Below, one piece after another: positions 48,579 through 58,692 of a stretch of DNA of 64,000 bases. The notes below the pieces were generated by a model. That model was not told the DNA's origin and searched no databases. It saw only the letters and a program-made list of their open reading frames with translations. The DNA lies in NCBI RefSeq assembly GCF_022354825.1, contig NZ_CP031168.1, positions 2,171,501 through 2,235,500 of the forward strand, given 5' to 3'. The first letter of the stretch is position 1. Every line of letters begins with the position of its first letter. Position numbers and translations under genes: made by a program. The stretch is from Paenibacillus sp. H1-7 (GTDB lineage Bacteria > Bacillota > Bacilli > Paenibacillales > NBRC-103111).

Positions 48579-49129
48579 ATTACCGAAAAACAGAAAATGC
48601 TCAGCGGCGAGCTTTATTTTGCCGGAGACCCCGAATTAGTGAAAGAGAGACAGCATGCTCGAAGGCTTACCCGATTGTTCAATCAAACTGTTGAAACCGA
48701 TGATAAGGAAAGGATCGAGCTCTTAAAGGAGCTGTTCGGCTCCACAGGAAAAAGCCTATATGTGGAACCGACTTTTCGATGCGATTACGGCTATAACATT
48801 CATGTAGGCGACAATTTCTTCACGAACTTCGATTGTGTTTTCTTGGATGTATGCGAAATCCGAATAGGGGATAACTGTTTCATTGCCCCTGGAGTTCATA
48901 TTATACCGCAACCCATCCGATCCACGCCCCCGAACGAATCAACGGAGCGGAATACGGTATTCCTGTCACCATCGGCCATAACGTTTGGATTGGGGGCAGA
49001 GCTGTCATCAACCCAGGAGTGACGATTGGCAACAATGTGGTCATCGCCTCCGGTGCCATCGTAACGAAGGATGTTCCTGATAACGTAGTTGTAGGCGGAA
49101 ACCCGGCAAAGATCATCAAGTCCTGCTAG
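48579..49129 (+). pseudogene. maa: Maltose O-acetyltransferase-like gene, frameshifted, ATT start
   Basis: This is a hexapeptide-repeat acetyltransferase: TEKQKMLSGELYFAGDPELV, then FRCDYGYNIHVGDNFFTNFD and FIAPGVHI. At about 48905 one base is missing and the family continues in the next frame ([40 protein letters not shown]) to a TAG at 49127-49129. The position of the usual first Met is ATT (48579), 8 bases after GAAAGGAG; the ATG at 48597 is codon 7. Unless the frameshift is a sequencing error the gene is inactive. Its stop overlaps the convergent beta-helix gene. Confidence 0.75.
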
Positions 49130-50955
49130 GATAAGTCTTCATAGGACGTATTCGGTTGAACGGATGCGTCCAGCAAGTTGCCGTTTACGGCACCGCAGCG
49201 AAGGTCATTCTGCAGACGGGTTAGCAAGGTGACGGAGGAGGCGGCATTCAAGCCACAGCGAAGGCGCTTCCGTCCTTGCTCCGTTCTTACGGTATTTCCA
49301 ACGACTCGCGTTTCTCTTGACGTACCCGTAAGAGCGATTCCGTCATACGTTCCTTCCCCGTTCTGACCGGCGTTCGTAACTGAATTATTGGTTACTGCAA
49401 TGCCCTTGGAATTGTTGATTTGCACACCATGGAAGTTAACGTCGCGGATGAGGTTGTCGGCAACAACGATGTTCGTGCAATCCGTCATATAAATGCCGTT
49501 TTTCTTGACTCCCTCCAGGATATTGCCGGTAATCACGCAGTGGTTGCTGCGAAGGCTGATCCCTTGCCCGTCCATTTGCTTAATAATATTATTAGCAATA
49601 ATAACCTTTTCCCCGCTTCCTTCAGCAAAGCCCTCGACATAAATCCCGTTATTCGTCCCGGTATCTATGATATTGTGCTCCACGATGATCGTGCTTGCAG
49701 GCTGCACCGGATGGACGACTCCTTGATCATCCTTTGAGGAAGCCGAAGTTGCGGACGGGGTGGAGATGAAGATGCCGCCGTTTACCCTCTTCATATGATT
49801 GCCGGCGATGACGGAATTGCGCCACTTAAAGGGACGGATCGCCCAATAAGTAGAGTTCTCCATAACATTGTCACGAACAATAATATGGTCGAAATACGCT
49901 CCGGGATAAGCCCCATGCGCCCCGACACCGCATGGCCAAGGGACCGTTCCCGGTGTACCGCTTGGACCGAAATAGCAATGCTGTACGGTCACATGATGGG
50001 TAGGCGTATGATCGGCGGCCTGCCCGACGAAGCCTGCCTTCAAGGCGGGCTCCAGCTGAATGGCTTCGGAATAGTTCTGAGTGGTAAACATAAACCCTAC
50101 AAAGCGGCATTGATCGAAAAGCACATGCCTAACACCCGTCAGTTCTATGCCATGGCCGCTCTGGGTATCCTTGATGGTCACTTTGCGCAGCGTAATATGC
50201 TCGGCATGAGCGAGGGCCATCCCGTTGCAAACCCGGGTGAATTTCACCCCATTGCAATCAACCACACCACCCTCAATGGTAATGTTGCCGTTGCCCTCGT
50301 ATTGGTAGAACACGTCCGTTGTCCTATAGTTCCGGAACACGTTGCCGTCGTGGCTGCGAAGAATCGTCGTTTGCTCGTTCATTACCAGGTGCGTGTTTTT
50401 AAACAAATACAGCTCCTTCGTCGTACGGTAGGTCCCTGCCGGTACGATGACCTTCACACTCGGCCATCGGAGCGCTTCGCTTAATGCGTTCTGGATGGCT
50501 GCGGTATCATCTGCGGAAGCATCCCCCTTCGCGCCGTACCACTTGGCGTTCACCGTATAATTGTCCACCACCCTCTTGAACCTTGCCCCGGAAGCGTTCA
50601 CTAATATCGTTCCGGTATTATCCTCGGAGCTGACGTCAGATGGGTCATAGAGGAAAATGCCTTCCTGCTCGCGATCGTTAACGTAATATACCAGGTTATT
50701 CTGAATTTGGGCATTGCTTCGAAGCTCGGCAATCGTCGTCGATACCACATAACTTAAGTTCATCAGCTCGCGCGGCAGCAGCTCCGGCTTGCCGTAGGTG
50801 GCCTCCGTTACCGACTGCACAGCGGCGCTTGTACCATATGCGGTTACCAGAGCGGCGGCGCCGGCCATACCTAAGGAAGCCAGAAGCTTTCTTCGACTTA
50901 TCATTCGCTCTCCCTTCATGGAATCCGGTTGTTCTGACGTAAAATCGGTTGTCAC
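49126..50955 (-). CDS. Secreted right-handed beta-helix protein (pectate-lyase-like fold)
   Basis: The protein has 609 residues if started at the GTG at 50955, which stands 9 bases after the strong site AAAGGAGGT; an inner ATG at 50904 is possible. A Tat-like signal, [20 protein letters not shown], follows an N-terminal extension of 17 residues. The [20 protein letters not shown] block is the usual entry to pectate-lyase-3-type helices, and repeated turns follow ([60 protein letters not shown]). It probably degrades or binds an extracellular polysaccharide that the neighbouring importer takes up. Confidence 0.82.
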   Translation of the reverse strand: MTTDFTSEQPDSMKGERMISRRKLLASLGMAGAAALVTAYGTSAAVQSVTEATYGKPELLPRELMNLSYVVSTTIAELRSNAQIQNNLVYYVNDREQEGIFLYDPSDVSSEDNTGTILVNASGARFKRVVDNYTVNAKWYGAKGDASADDTAAIQNALSEALRWPSVKVIVPAGTYRTTKELYLFKNTHLVMNEQTTILRSHDGNVFRNYRTTDVFYQYEGNGNITIEGGVVDCNGVKFTRVCNGMALAHAEHITLRKVTIKDTQSGHGIELTGVRHVLFDQCRFVGFMFTTQNYSEAIQLEPALKAGFVGQAADHTPTHHVTVQHCYFGPSGTPGTVPWPCGVGAHGAYPGAYFDHIIVRDNVMENSTYWAIRPFKWRNSVIAGNHMKRVNGGIFISTPSATSASSKDDQGVVHPVQPASTIIVEHNIIDTGTNNGIYVEGFAEGSGEKVIIANNIIKQMDGQGISLRSNHCVITGNILEGVKKNGIYMTDCTNIVVADNLIRDVNFHGVQINNSKGIAVTNNSVTNAGQNGEGTYDGIALTGTSRETRVVGNTVRTEQGRKRLRCGLNAASSVTLLTRLQNDLRCGAVNGNLLDASVQPNTSYEDLS

Positions 50956-51090
50956 GGGCGTAATACCTCCTTTATGGATTGCGCAATTATGCTCGAATAC
51001 ATATGCCTGTAGATGCATGGGGTCTACCTTCACTGTAGTTCGTTGGCTGTGTTTCGTCGTTGGATAAACCAACGTTTTTATGTAAATATC

Positions 51091-51160
51091 TACGATAATA
51101 AATTGTCTATATGAAGATATCGTAAAGGCTTTGACAATGCGCTTTCCCTTGGCATAATCT
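51091..51160 (+). promoter_or_regulatory. Promoter of the kinase-regulator pair
   Basis: A TTGACA -35 box (51131-51136) and a CATAAT/TAATCT -10 region (51153-51160) precede the kinase gene. Just upstream, TACGATA (51091-51097) and TATCGTA (51118-51124) form a spaced inverted repeat that may bind a regulator. Confidence 0.55.
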
Positions 51161-51260
51161 TGAAGAGAATGGCTGCGCGAAAATGAACATAAATAAGCAA
51201 AAACGAATCAGTGAAGAATCATCAGACCACCGCCGCTGCGTTGCAGGAGAGGAGCGTACC

Positions 51261-52907
51261 ATGATGAGATGGGGTCAGCCTTTATCTATCAAAAGGAAAA
51301 TGCTTCTGTACTTTATTGTCCTGTTTTGTCTCCCGTTTTTGTTATTCAGCCTGCTCTGGTATGCGAAGTCTGCCGAAACTATCGAAGATAGCGGCATTTA
51401 TTATAACGAGCAGCTGATCGGCAGGGTTCATGCCCAGCTGGACGAGTATTTCGCGGGAATCAAAGCCGATTCCATGGCGCTTCCCGGTCATCCACTGATT
51501 CAGGAATTTATTAAAGCGGATCCGTATAACACATACGAAATGTACCGCCTTAAAGGACGGATCTCGAACGAGCTTCTCCCCAACATGCGAAAGGACATGT
51601 ACGGCTTCTCCCTCCTCTCCCAAAAAGGAGCAAGCTTCGGCGATTATTCGACGGCCGTTATGCCTCTATTTCAAGAATCCTTCAAAATCTTGGGGATCGA
51701 GGAGAAGGCCGGCGTATCTGTCATTACGGTTTACAGAAAAATTATTGATAATGAAACCTACGAGCCCCTTGGAGCCATCATCATGTCTCTATCCTTAAAG
51801 CAGCTGCTCAAAATCTCCGATCTGAAGCCCTATGGGAAGAATGGCTCCATGGTCGTAGCGAACGAATCGGGCCAAATCTTCTTCCATACGGATAGGGAAA
51901 GAGTCGGAGCTTTTCTTCCTTCCTCATGGTCCGATCGGATGAACGGGGACAAGGGGAGGTTCGAGCTGGAGGGAAGCGGCGGCAAGCGGTTGATGGTCTA
52001 TCAAATCTCTGACCAAACCGGGTTTCGAATAATATCCGAAACCTCCCAAACGGAACTGCTTGGCGGCTTGCTGCGCCTGCAGGTGCTTACTCTCTTCATC
52101 GGTGCCCAAATTCTCATTCTAGGCTTCGCCGTCTTCTATCGAATGTTCAGGGAAATCAAGAAGCTGCTTGGGGAAATTCACAGAACCCAAATGAGCGAGA
52201 AGGAGCTCGAGCTGAAGCATAGAGAGTCGCTGGTCTCTGCGATGCAGTCCCGGATCAATCCCCATTTTCTATATAACACGTTAGAAATCATCAATGCCCA
52301 TGCGGTGGTGTTCAATATCAAGCCGATCAGTCAAATGACGGTGCATCTCTCGAACCTGTTTCGTTACAGTGTCGGGAACCCGGAGCAGGTCGTAAGTCTG
52401 CGCAAAGAGCTCGATCATATCATGAGCTATATCTGCATTCAGGAGCAGCGGTTCGAGGGCTTCAGTTTTAACATGAATGTGGACGAAGAGATGCTGGATC
52501 AGGTTTATTTGTTCCGCCTTACCCTACAGCCGCTCATTGAGAATGCATTTCAGCATGCTTACGAGAAGCAGGGGATTTCGCCGGGAAACGTATCGATTAT
52601 CGGCTGTGCTGAAGAAGACTGGTATTCGATGTATATACACGATGAGGGAAAAGGGATGCCCCCGGAGCTCTACCGTAAATATAATCAGGCCTTCGAATCG
52701 ATGACCGAGGTGAAGCAGGTTCGTGCCAGTATGAGTCCTTTCCACGGAATCGGATTATGGAACGTACATAGTCGTTTGCGACTTGCCTTTGGAGAGCCCT
52801 ATGGGCTTCGAATATGCGATTCGAATGAGAAGGGTACGCGGATCCAAGTAAAGCTTCCTTACCAGAAAGGAGTCCTTCAGGATGTTCAAAGTGCTGATTG
52901 CGGATGA
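51261..52907 (+). CDS. Sensor histidine kinase (YesM-like)
   Basis: This 548-residue membrane kinase has membrane helices near 14-34 and 275-297, an extracellular sensor between them, a HAMP-like linker, and the H-box RINPHFLYNTLEIINA with the phospho-acceptor His335. The GHKL ATPase domain carries LQPLIENAFQHA (N-box), DEGKGMPPE and GIGLWNVHSRLRL (G-boxes). I chose the ATG at 51261 behind AGGAGAGGAG instead of the upstream ATG at 51183. Its 3' end overlaps the response regulator gene by 26 bases, so both are co-translated. Confidence 0.92.
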   Translation: MMRWGQPLSIKRKMLLYFIVLFCLPFLLFSLLWYAKSAETIEDSGIYYNEQLIGRVHAQLDEYFAGIKADSMALPGHPLIQEFIKADPYNTYEMYRLKGRISNELLPNMRKDMYGFSLLSQKGASFGDYSTAVMPLFQESFKILGIEEKAGVSVITVYRKIIDNETYEPLGAIIMSLSLKQLLKISDLKPYGKNGSMVVANESGQIFFHTDRERVGAFLPSSWSDRMNGDKGRFELEGSGGKRLMVYQISDQTGFRIISETSQTELLGGLLRLQVLTLFIGAQILILGFAVFYRMFREIKKLLGEIHRTQMSEKELELKHRESLVSAMQSRINPHFLYNTLEIINAHAVVFNIKPISQMTVHLSNLFRYSVGNPEQVVSLRKELDHIMSYICIQEQRFEGFSFNMNVDEEMLDQVYLFRLTLQPLIENAFQHAYEKQGISPGNVSIIGCAEEDWYSMYIHDEGKGMPPELYRKYNQAFESMTEVKQVRASMSPFHGIGLWNVHSRLRLAFGEPYGLRICDSNEKGTRIQVKLPYQKGVLQDVQSADCG

Positions 52908-53964
52908 TGAAAGAATGGTTCGTTTGACGTTAAGAACGATCATCGAACGCGATGCTGAGAACTTCGTCGTCATTGAGGAGGCGAAGGATGGGGAGCAGGC
53001 GCTGCAAAGGTCGCTTGAGCTGAAGCCGGATTTGATCGTTACGGATGTCAGGATGCCGGGTTTGTCCGGGCTTGAGCTCATTCGCAGCTTGACCGACAGG
53101 CAGCTGAAGAGCGAATACGTGGTGGTTTCCGGCTATGGGGATTTTGCTTATGCCCAGAGTGCGCTGCGATTCGGGGTAGCGGACTATCTGTTGAAGCCGA
53201 TCGACCCTTCGTATTTCTTGTCCGTGCTTACGAAGATCCATGGAAAGCTTCAGTCCCGAATTGGCAAGCAAGACTTACCCAAGGACTGGCTCTGGTCATG
53301 GAAGGTTCATGCCGAGCGTGCGGCCAAATCAATATGGCACATGAACGAAGGCGAGCTGGCCGAAGAGCTGGAGCGCATTCGCAATACATTGAACCCGGGC
53401 CCTGAGCTTGTGAAGCCGGAGCATCTGGAGCAGCTGACGTACTATTTGATTGTACTGAACGGGACCCTGCAGGAAGTAAGCCAGAACGGCTTGCCTCTTC
53501 CAAAGGCGCAGTTCCCTGAAAATGAAAGCTTAGCCACCGCCGAACAGCTGTACGACTACATACATGCTTGTTTGCAGGGATTGATCGAGCACATCCGGTT
53601 CAGCCGCAACTGGTGGAGCTACAATCGGATGGTCAAAAGCGCGAAGGAGTATATCGAGGAGCATTATAAGAAGGCGGATCTCAGCCTCAAGGATGCTGCT
53701 GTGCACTTTGCGTTGTCTCCGAATTACTTCGGCAATATGTTCAAGAAGGAAACGGGCGTGTCGTTCAACCAGTATGTAACCCAGGTCCGAATGGAAAAAG
53801 CCAAGGCGTTCCTTCAAAATCCGTTCGTCAAAGTGTATGAAGCGGGGGAAGCGGTCGGCTACGAGGATTACGCGTACTTCTCCAAAACCTTCAAGAAATA
53901 TACCGGCTTCTCCCCCTCGGACTACCGAAAGTATGAAAGCATCGAGGTTCCTGATTCGATATAA
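52882..53964 (+). CDS. AraC-type response regulator (YesN-like)
   Basis: The regulator has 360 residues. Its receiver domain has Asp55 in LIVTDVRMP, the acidic pair D8-D9 and the switch lysine in YLLKPI near 104. The AraC DNA-binding domain is at about 255-355 (SPNYFGNMFKKETGVSFNQY; YAYFSKTFKKYTGFSPSDYR). It is the partner of the overlapping kinase and most likely activates the binding-protein/permease operon that starts 112 bases downstream. Confidence 0.94.
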   Translation: MFKVLIADDERMVRLTLRTIIERDAENFVVIEEAKDGEQALQRSLELKPDLIVTDVRMPGLSGLELIRSLTDRQLKSEYVVVSGYGDFAYAQSALRFGVADYLLKPIDPSYFLSVLTKIHGKLQSRIGKQDLPKDWLWSWKVHAERAAKSIWHMNEGELAEELERIRNTLNPGPELVKPEHLEQLTYYLIVLNGTLQEVSQNGLPLPKAQFPENESLATAEQLYDYIHACLQGLIEHIRFSRNWWSYNRMVKSAKEYIEEHYKKADLSLKDAAVHFALSPNYFGNMFKKETGVSFNQYVTQVRMEKAKAFLQNPFVKVYEAGEAVGYEDYAYFSKTFKKYTGFSPSDYRKYESIEVPDSI

Positions 53965-54075
53965 GCTTTATACAAGTTTTCGTTGATAATTCCATAGTGA
54001 CCTTCAGAAGCCCATCCTATAATGGATATTGGAAAGGCTAATGGATCAGGATGAACATTCGGAGGGGATCGCGAG

Positions 54076-55674
54076 ATGGCATTCAAGTCGAAAAAAACAT
54101 TCATCGCATCGACGGCCAGCATAGTGCTGGCAGGAACGATGCTGGCCGCCTGCGGAGGCGAATCGGGCGGATCGGCGCCGGGAAGCGGCGATTCGGGAAC
54201 GAAAGCGGCCGCCGGCAAGAACATCAAGGTGCTGCTGTCCCACAACAACTCGGGCTTCGCCTCGAAGGGACCGGATGAGAAGAAGGACAAATACTTCAAG
54301 GAGCTTAGCAGGCTGTCCGGCTACAACGTGAATTATGAATTCCTTGGACACGACATCGATTTCCGGCAGCAGCTGGCGCTTCGCTTCGCGTCGGGAGAGC
54401 TTGCCGACTTGGTGCGGACCGGAGGCATCGATTGGGAGGTACACAAGGGAGCCGTGGATCGAGGTGTCTTCCATGAACTGGGTCCCTTGATCGATAAGTA
54501 TGCTCCGAGCCTCAAGAAGAAAATTCCCGAGGTGGCATGGAATAGTCCGAAGGTAAGCCGAAACGGCAAAATCTACGGCATCCCGGTATTGACCGGAGCC
54601 GCCGCGGACCGGGTAATCTTCTATCGTCAGGACATTCTCGACCAGCTGAAGATGGAGGTTCCGAAAACACTGGACGATTTCCTGAAATTCGCCGAAGCGG
54701 TGAAGGTGCAGGATGTCAACGGCGATGGAGATCCGAATAATGAATGGGCGCTCTCGTTAACCGACGGCATGTCCTGGAATGATGTGTTCACCGGCTCCTT
54801 CGGCGTCAGACCGGGGACCTGGCATCTGCGGAGTGGAGTTATGGAACCGGATATCATTCAGCCGCAGATGAAGGAAGCGATCGCTTTCTACAAGAAGCTC
54901 TATGACAACGGTTACATTGAGAAAGATTTTATTACCAAGAAACAGGGCGACCGGGGAACGGACATTGCGAAGGGCCTGGTTGCGGCCTGGGGTGCGGCTA
55001 CCTATCAATATGCCGCCGTCTCTACGCAGCAGTATCCGAATCAGCCGAAAGCGGCGATTACCATGGCCGTTCCACCGAAGGGACCGCGGGGTGAGAACTT
55101 CCTGCAGATCGGCACGGATCAGTTGTACTTCGTTTGGGTGATTCCGGCGAGTGTCAAGAATCCGGAGGAGATCGTCAAATTCCTGGAATGGGCTTGGAGC
55201 AGCCCGGATGCGGATAAATTTTTCGCCTACGGCATCAAGGACCATAACTACACGGAAGAGGGCGGACAGGTCAAATTCGACCCGAAAAGTCCGAACAATG
55301 CCGGCGAGCTCAACGAGAAGGAGTTTTTCCAGCTTTCCATCAACGTTCGGGAAAATGGCCTGAATAATCCTATGGCGCTTAAGGTGCTGCCGAACAGCGA
55401 TGTCATCCTAAAGGGCTACGAGGATTCCAAAACAACGATCATGAAGAACAATGCCGTTTATATGCCGGCACTTAAGTCGCTGGACGGTCGTCCGGAGCTG
55501 AATGTAGGCTTTGTCGCCGGCAGCCTCTTCTATGATGCCTTCGTCAAGCTGGTTGTGGGCAAGGAGGATTTGGATAAAGGCTTTGACGCCTTCGTTGCGG
55601 AATGGAAGAAGCGCGGCGGGGACGCGGCTATTAAAGAAGCTACCGAATGGCATAACACCTTCAACAAGAAATAA
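54076..55674 (+). CDS. Extracellular solute-binding lipoprotein, LplA type
   Basis: This 532-residue lipoprotein has a signal peptide ending LAAC with the lipidated Cys26, a Gly/Ser linker, and the two-lobed binding fold. DINGDGDPNNEW-like calcium-loop residues (VNGDGDPNNEWALS) are visible, as in the LplA protein at 6792. It begins behind GGAGGGG and heads the operon with two permeases. It delivers an oligosaccharide, perhaps the product of the beta-helix protein encoded next door. Confidence 0.92.
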   Translation: MAFKSKKTFIASTASIVLAGTMLAACGGESGGSAPGSGDSGTKAAAGKNIKVLLSHNNSGFASKGPDEKKDKYFKELSRLSGYNVNYEFLGHDIDFRQQLALRFASGELADLVRTGGIDWEVHKGAVDRGVFHELGPLIDKYAPSLKKKIPEVAWNSPKVSRNGKIYGIPVLTGAAADRVIFYRQDILDQLKMEVPKTLDDFLKFAEAVKVQDVNGDGDPNNEWALSLTDGMSWNDVFTGSFGVRPGTWHLRSGVMEPDIIQPQMKEAIAFYKKLYDNGYIEKDFITKKQGDRGTDIAKGLVAAWGAATYQYAAVSTQQYPNQPKAAITMAVPPKGPRGENFLQIGTDQLYFVWVIPASVKNPEEIVKFLEWAWSSPDADKFFAYGIKDHNYTEEGGQVKFDPKSPNNAGELNEKEFFQLSINVRENGLNNPMALKVLPNSDVILKGYEDSKTTIMKNNAVYMPALKSLDGRPELNVGFVAGSLFYDAFVKLVVGKEDLDKGFDAFVAEWKKRGGDAAIKEATEWHNTFNKK

Positions 55675-55684
55675 CGAACTTCAT

Positions 55685-55723
55685 AGGGACCCTCTCTGGA
55701 GCACGGTTTGCTTGAGGGTCCCT
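55685..55723 (+). terminator. Hairpin between binding-protein and permease genes (partial terminator)
   Basis: AGGGACCCTC (55685-55694) and GAGGGTCCCT (55714-55723) form a perfect 10-base stem followed by TTTGTCTT. In this position such stems reduce readthrough or stabilise the upstream message, giving more binding protein than permease. Confidence 0.7.
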
Positions 55724-55752
55724 TTGTCTTCGCTGGAAAGGAGGGAAAGTCC

Positions 55753-56652
55753 TTGTTCGGAAAATCCGTAAGAATTGATTCATGGGTTCTCTTGTTAATC
55801 GCATTGCCGGGTCTGGCCCACTTCCTCATCTTTAAATATATCCCGCTTGCGGGCAATATCATTGCCTTTCAGGAGTACAATTTATTCGCCGGCATTCTGC
55901 ACAGCGAGTGGGTCGGCTTGAAGCATTTTCAATTTATGTTTGACTACGCCGAGTTCATGCTGGTGCTTAAGAACTCTTTGAAATTCGGTCTTTATTCCAT
56001 TTTGTTCGGGTTCCCGGCCCCGTTGCTCCTGGCCCTTCTGCTGAATGAGATTCGGGTCAGCTTGTTCAAAAGGACGACCCAGACGCTGCTTTATTTACCG
56101 CATTTTCTCTCCTGGGTCATTGTCGGGGGAATCTTCACTGAGCTGCTATCCAAGGACGGACTGGTTAACCAGCTTATCCATTCCCTTGGCGGAGAAACCG
56201 TCTCCTTCCTGACCGAGCCCAAATACTTTCTTGGCATGGTCATCAGCTTGGGCATCTGGAAGGAGGTCGGCTGGTCCATGATCATTTACTTGGCCGCTAT
56301 CACGGGGATTAATCCGAATCTGTATGAGGCGGCCATGGTCGACGGCGCTTCCCGGTTCCGCCAAGCCTGGCACATTACACTGCCCTCCCTGCTGCCGGCA
56401 ATTATCGTTCTTCTTCTGCTTCGCATCGGCCACTTGCTGGATGCGAATGTCGAGCAGGTGCTGTTCTTCTTAAACCCGCTTGTCCGGGAGGTCGGCGAAG
56501 TGTTCGACACTTATGTATATCGGGTGGGACTCATGGGCGGTCAGTACAGCTATACGACGGCGATCGGTATTTTCAAGGCGCTGGTTGGGGTCATTCTCGT
56601 CGTCGGACTGAATAAACTGAGCCGCCGAACGACCGGTGAGAGCATTTATTAG
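55753..56652 (+). CDS. Sugar ABC transporter permease, LplB type
   Basis: This 299-residue permease has six membrane helices and the EAA loop YEAAMVDGASRFRQAWHITL. I prefer the TTG at 55753, 7 bases after AAAGGAGGG; the TTG at 55708 lies inside the intergenic hairpin. The sequence is close to the permease at 4905 (both end with the SFSTA/SYTTA-GIFK pattern). It pairs with the next gene; the ATPase is presumably a shared MsmX-like protein. Confidence 0.92.
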   Translation: MFGKSVRIDSWVLLLIALPGLAHFLIFKYIPLAGNIIAFQEYNLFAGILHSEWVGLKHFQFMFDYAEFMLVLKNSLKFGLYSILFGFPAPLLLALLLNEIRVSLFKRTTQTLLYLPHFLSWVIVGGIFTELLSKDGLVNQLIHSLGGETVSFLTEPKYFLGMVISLGIWKEVGWSMIIYLAAITGINPNLYEAAMVDGASRFRQAWHITLPSLLPAIIVLLLLRIGHLLDANVEQVLFFLNPLVREVGEVFDTYVYRVGLMGGQYSYTTAIGIFKALVGVILVVGLNKLSRRTTGESIY

Positions 56653-56665
56653 GAGGATGTAAACC

Positions 56666-57544
56666 ATGAACATCATGCCGCGATCGGAACGGGCGTTCCA
56701 GTGGGTGAACGGCGTTTTCTTCACCGTGCTGTGCTTCACCATGATTGCTCCTATGATCCACTTGGCGGCCGTCTCGCTCAGTAGTCCGGTCTATGCCAAT
56801 AGCAAAATGGTTGTCTTGTGGCCGAAGGGCTTTCAGCTCAATGTGTATGAGGCGCTCTTCGGGATGAAGGATATGTGGAGAGCGATGGGAGTGAGCGTTT
56901 ACATCACGTTAATGGGTACGCTGCTTTGCCTTATTTTTACATCGACCTTGGCCTATGCACTGACTCGTCCGATGATGCCGGGGAGAAAGCTCATTACCAG
57001 ACTCATCCTGTTTACTTTTATTTTTCCCGTACCGCTCATTCCGAGCTATCTGGTCGTAAAGTCCCTTGGCATGATCAACACGTTGTGGGCGTTAATAATC
57101 CCGGGAGCACTAGGGGCTTACAATGTGTTCATTATGAAGACCTTCTTCCAAGGCATCTCCAACGAGCTGGTGGAGGCTATGAAAATCGACGGGAGCGGGG
57201 AGTTCGGAGTCTATGCGCGATTGGTGCTGCCCTTGTCGGCCCCGGTGCTTGCCACGATTGCGCTGTTTCATTCCGTTGGGACGTGGAACGCCTATTTTGG
57301 GGCACTTATCTATATCCGCTCCAAGGATTTGTTCCCGCTGCAGCTGAAGCTCAAGAACATGGTCGCGAGCAGTGCCACCGACTCGGGTCTGGATTCCATT
57401 GCCGTTGATTCAGGAATCTTCAGCAGTCCGGAAACCATCAAGGCTGCCGCCATTCTTTTCACTACGCTGCCGATTCTGATCGTATACCCTTTTCTGCAGA
57501 AATACTTCGTTAAGGGCGCCATGCTCGGCTCCTTGAAAGAGTAG
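56666..57544 (+). CDS. Sugar ABC transporter permease, LplC type
   Basis: This 292-residue permease starts 13 bases after its partner, behind TAGGAGGATG. It has six helices, the EAA loop VEAMKIDGSGEFGVYARLVL, and the usual end FVKGAMLGSLKE. With the two preceding genes it forms a complete importer apart from the ATPase. Confidence 0.93.
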   Translation: MNIMPRSERAFQWVNGVFFTVLCFTMIAPMIHLAAVSLSSPVYANSKMVVLWPKGFQLNVYEALFGMKDMWRAMGVSVYITLMGTLLCLIFTSTLAYALTRPMMPGRKLITRLILFTFIFPVPLIPSYLVVKSLGMINTLWALIIPGALGAYNVFIMKTFFQGISNELVEAMKIDGSGEFGVYARLVLPLSAPVLATIALFHSVGTWNAYFGALIYIRSKDLFPLQLKLKNMVASSATDSGLDSIAVDSGIFSSPETIKAAAILFTTLPILIVYPFLQKYFVKGAMLGSLKE

Positions 57545-57580
57545 TTCCAGCCATACAATAGATGAAAGAAGGTCTATCCT

Positions 57581-58369
57581 ATGAACGTGAATGTGTTCAT
57601 CAATCTGCTGCCGTATATGCACCGTGTCGACGATTGCAAGGAGCTTCTGGACCGCTGGTCCGGGGGCCTGGAGATTTCCATGGACGGGCCGAATTGGCAT
57701 GAGCCGGTGAATTGGCTTGCGGAATTTCGGAGGTTTCAGAATCACCCCGGTCCGCTGAGCGTCCATTCCCCGATCTGGGAGCTGAATCTGGCCTCCGCCC
57801 GGTTCCCTATGGTGGCCGAATATTCGTATGAGGTGTACAAGGAATGCTTGGCTTGGTCGGCCCATATTGGAGCTGAGCAGATGGTGATTCATCCGAGCTT
57901 GTATTCTACGCCGCTGTTCCTGCGGAAGGCATCGCAGCTAAGAGCGATCGATAATCTCAAGCGTCTGGGGGACGAGGCGCAGAAGCTGGGCATTGATCTG
58001 GCTGTGGAGAATGTCGGGTTCCGCGAGACTGCCTTGTTTGACCAAGAGGAGTTCGTCCGGCTGTTCGAGGAAATACCCACGATATCCGCTCTCGTGGATG
58101 TAGGGCATTCGTTCATTAACGGCTGGGATACGGCGGAGCTGATCAGGACGCTCGGCACGCGGCTCAGCGCCGTCCACCTCCACGATAATGACGGTGTGGA
58201 TGATTTGCATCAGCCGATTGGGGAAGGTGCTATAGAGTGGGAGCCCATCTGGAGTGCCTTGCGGGGGCTTCGACATCCGTATCGTTCCATCCTGGAGTAC
58301 CAATGGGATACGTCGGTCGAGACGGTGCTGGAGCATGCCGCCATGGTAGAACGCGAGCTGTTGAAGTGA
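57581..58369 (+). CDS. Sugar phosphate isomerase/epimerase (TIM barrel)
   Basis: This 262-residue AP-endonuclease-2-type TIM barrel has metal-binding acidic and His positions in DLAVENVGFRE, ALVDVGHSF, AVHLHDNDGVDD and SILEYQW. Such enzymes isomerise or epimerise sugars or inositol-type compounds in the cytoplasm. It is the last gene of the transport operon, 36 bases after the permease, behind AAGAAGG. It probably carries out an early step on the imported sugar. Confidence 0.85.
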   Translation: MNVNVFINLLPYMHRVDDCKELLDRWSGGLEISMDGPNWHEPVNWLAEFRRFQNHPGPLSVHSPIWELNLASARFPMVAEYSYEVYKECLAWSAHIGAEQMVIHPSLYSTPLFLRKASQLRAIDNLKRLGDEAQKLGIDLAVENVGFRETALFDQEEFVRLFEEIPTISALVDVGHSFINGWDTAELIRTLGTRLSAVHLHDNDGVDDLHQPIGEGAIEWEPIWSALRGLRHPYRSILEYQWDTSVETVLEHAAMVERELLK

Positions 58370-58398
58370 AGGTATTGCCGGAATAAGGAATCAAACCG

Positions 58399-58423
58399 AC
58401 CTGGCCTCTGGCCGGGTTTTTTC
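58399..58423 (+). terminator. Rho-independent terminator
   Basis: ACCTGGCC / GGCCGGGT with a 3-base loop and TTTTTT ends the importer operon. Confidence 0.8.
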
Positions 58424-58473
58424 TATGTGGTTGGTTTGGAATGTATTTTTGATCCAAAAGAGACGCTCATAAC

Positions 58474-58692
58474 GTGACCAGTAAGCCAGTTCGGGAAATG
58501 ATTCTCCAAAAACGAAACCAAACAGAGGAACCGGGGCTATTTATTTCAGAAAAACAGGGGAAACGATTAACAAGAAGAGCCGTGGAATTAATTATTGAAG
58601 AGATCGCAAAAGAAGCAGGTGTCAGGGCAAATAATTATAAAAAAGTGACGCTGTCGGGTGAGAAGAACTTAATCTCACTAAGAGCCGCGTAG
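58474..58692 (+). pseudogene. Tyrosine recombinase fragment cut by the second repeat family
   Basis: The frame reads TSKPVREMILQKRNQTEEPG, LFISEKQGKRLTRRAVELII, EEIAKEAGVRANNYKKVT, which matches the part of tyrosine recombinases just before the HxLRH box. At that point (about 58650) the sequence turns into the second repeat family and the frame ends SGEKNLISLRAA inside it. Neither the upstream catalytic Arg nor the Tyr nucleophile region is present. Confidence 0.7.
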
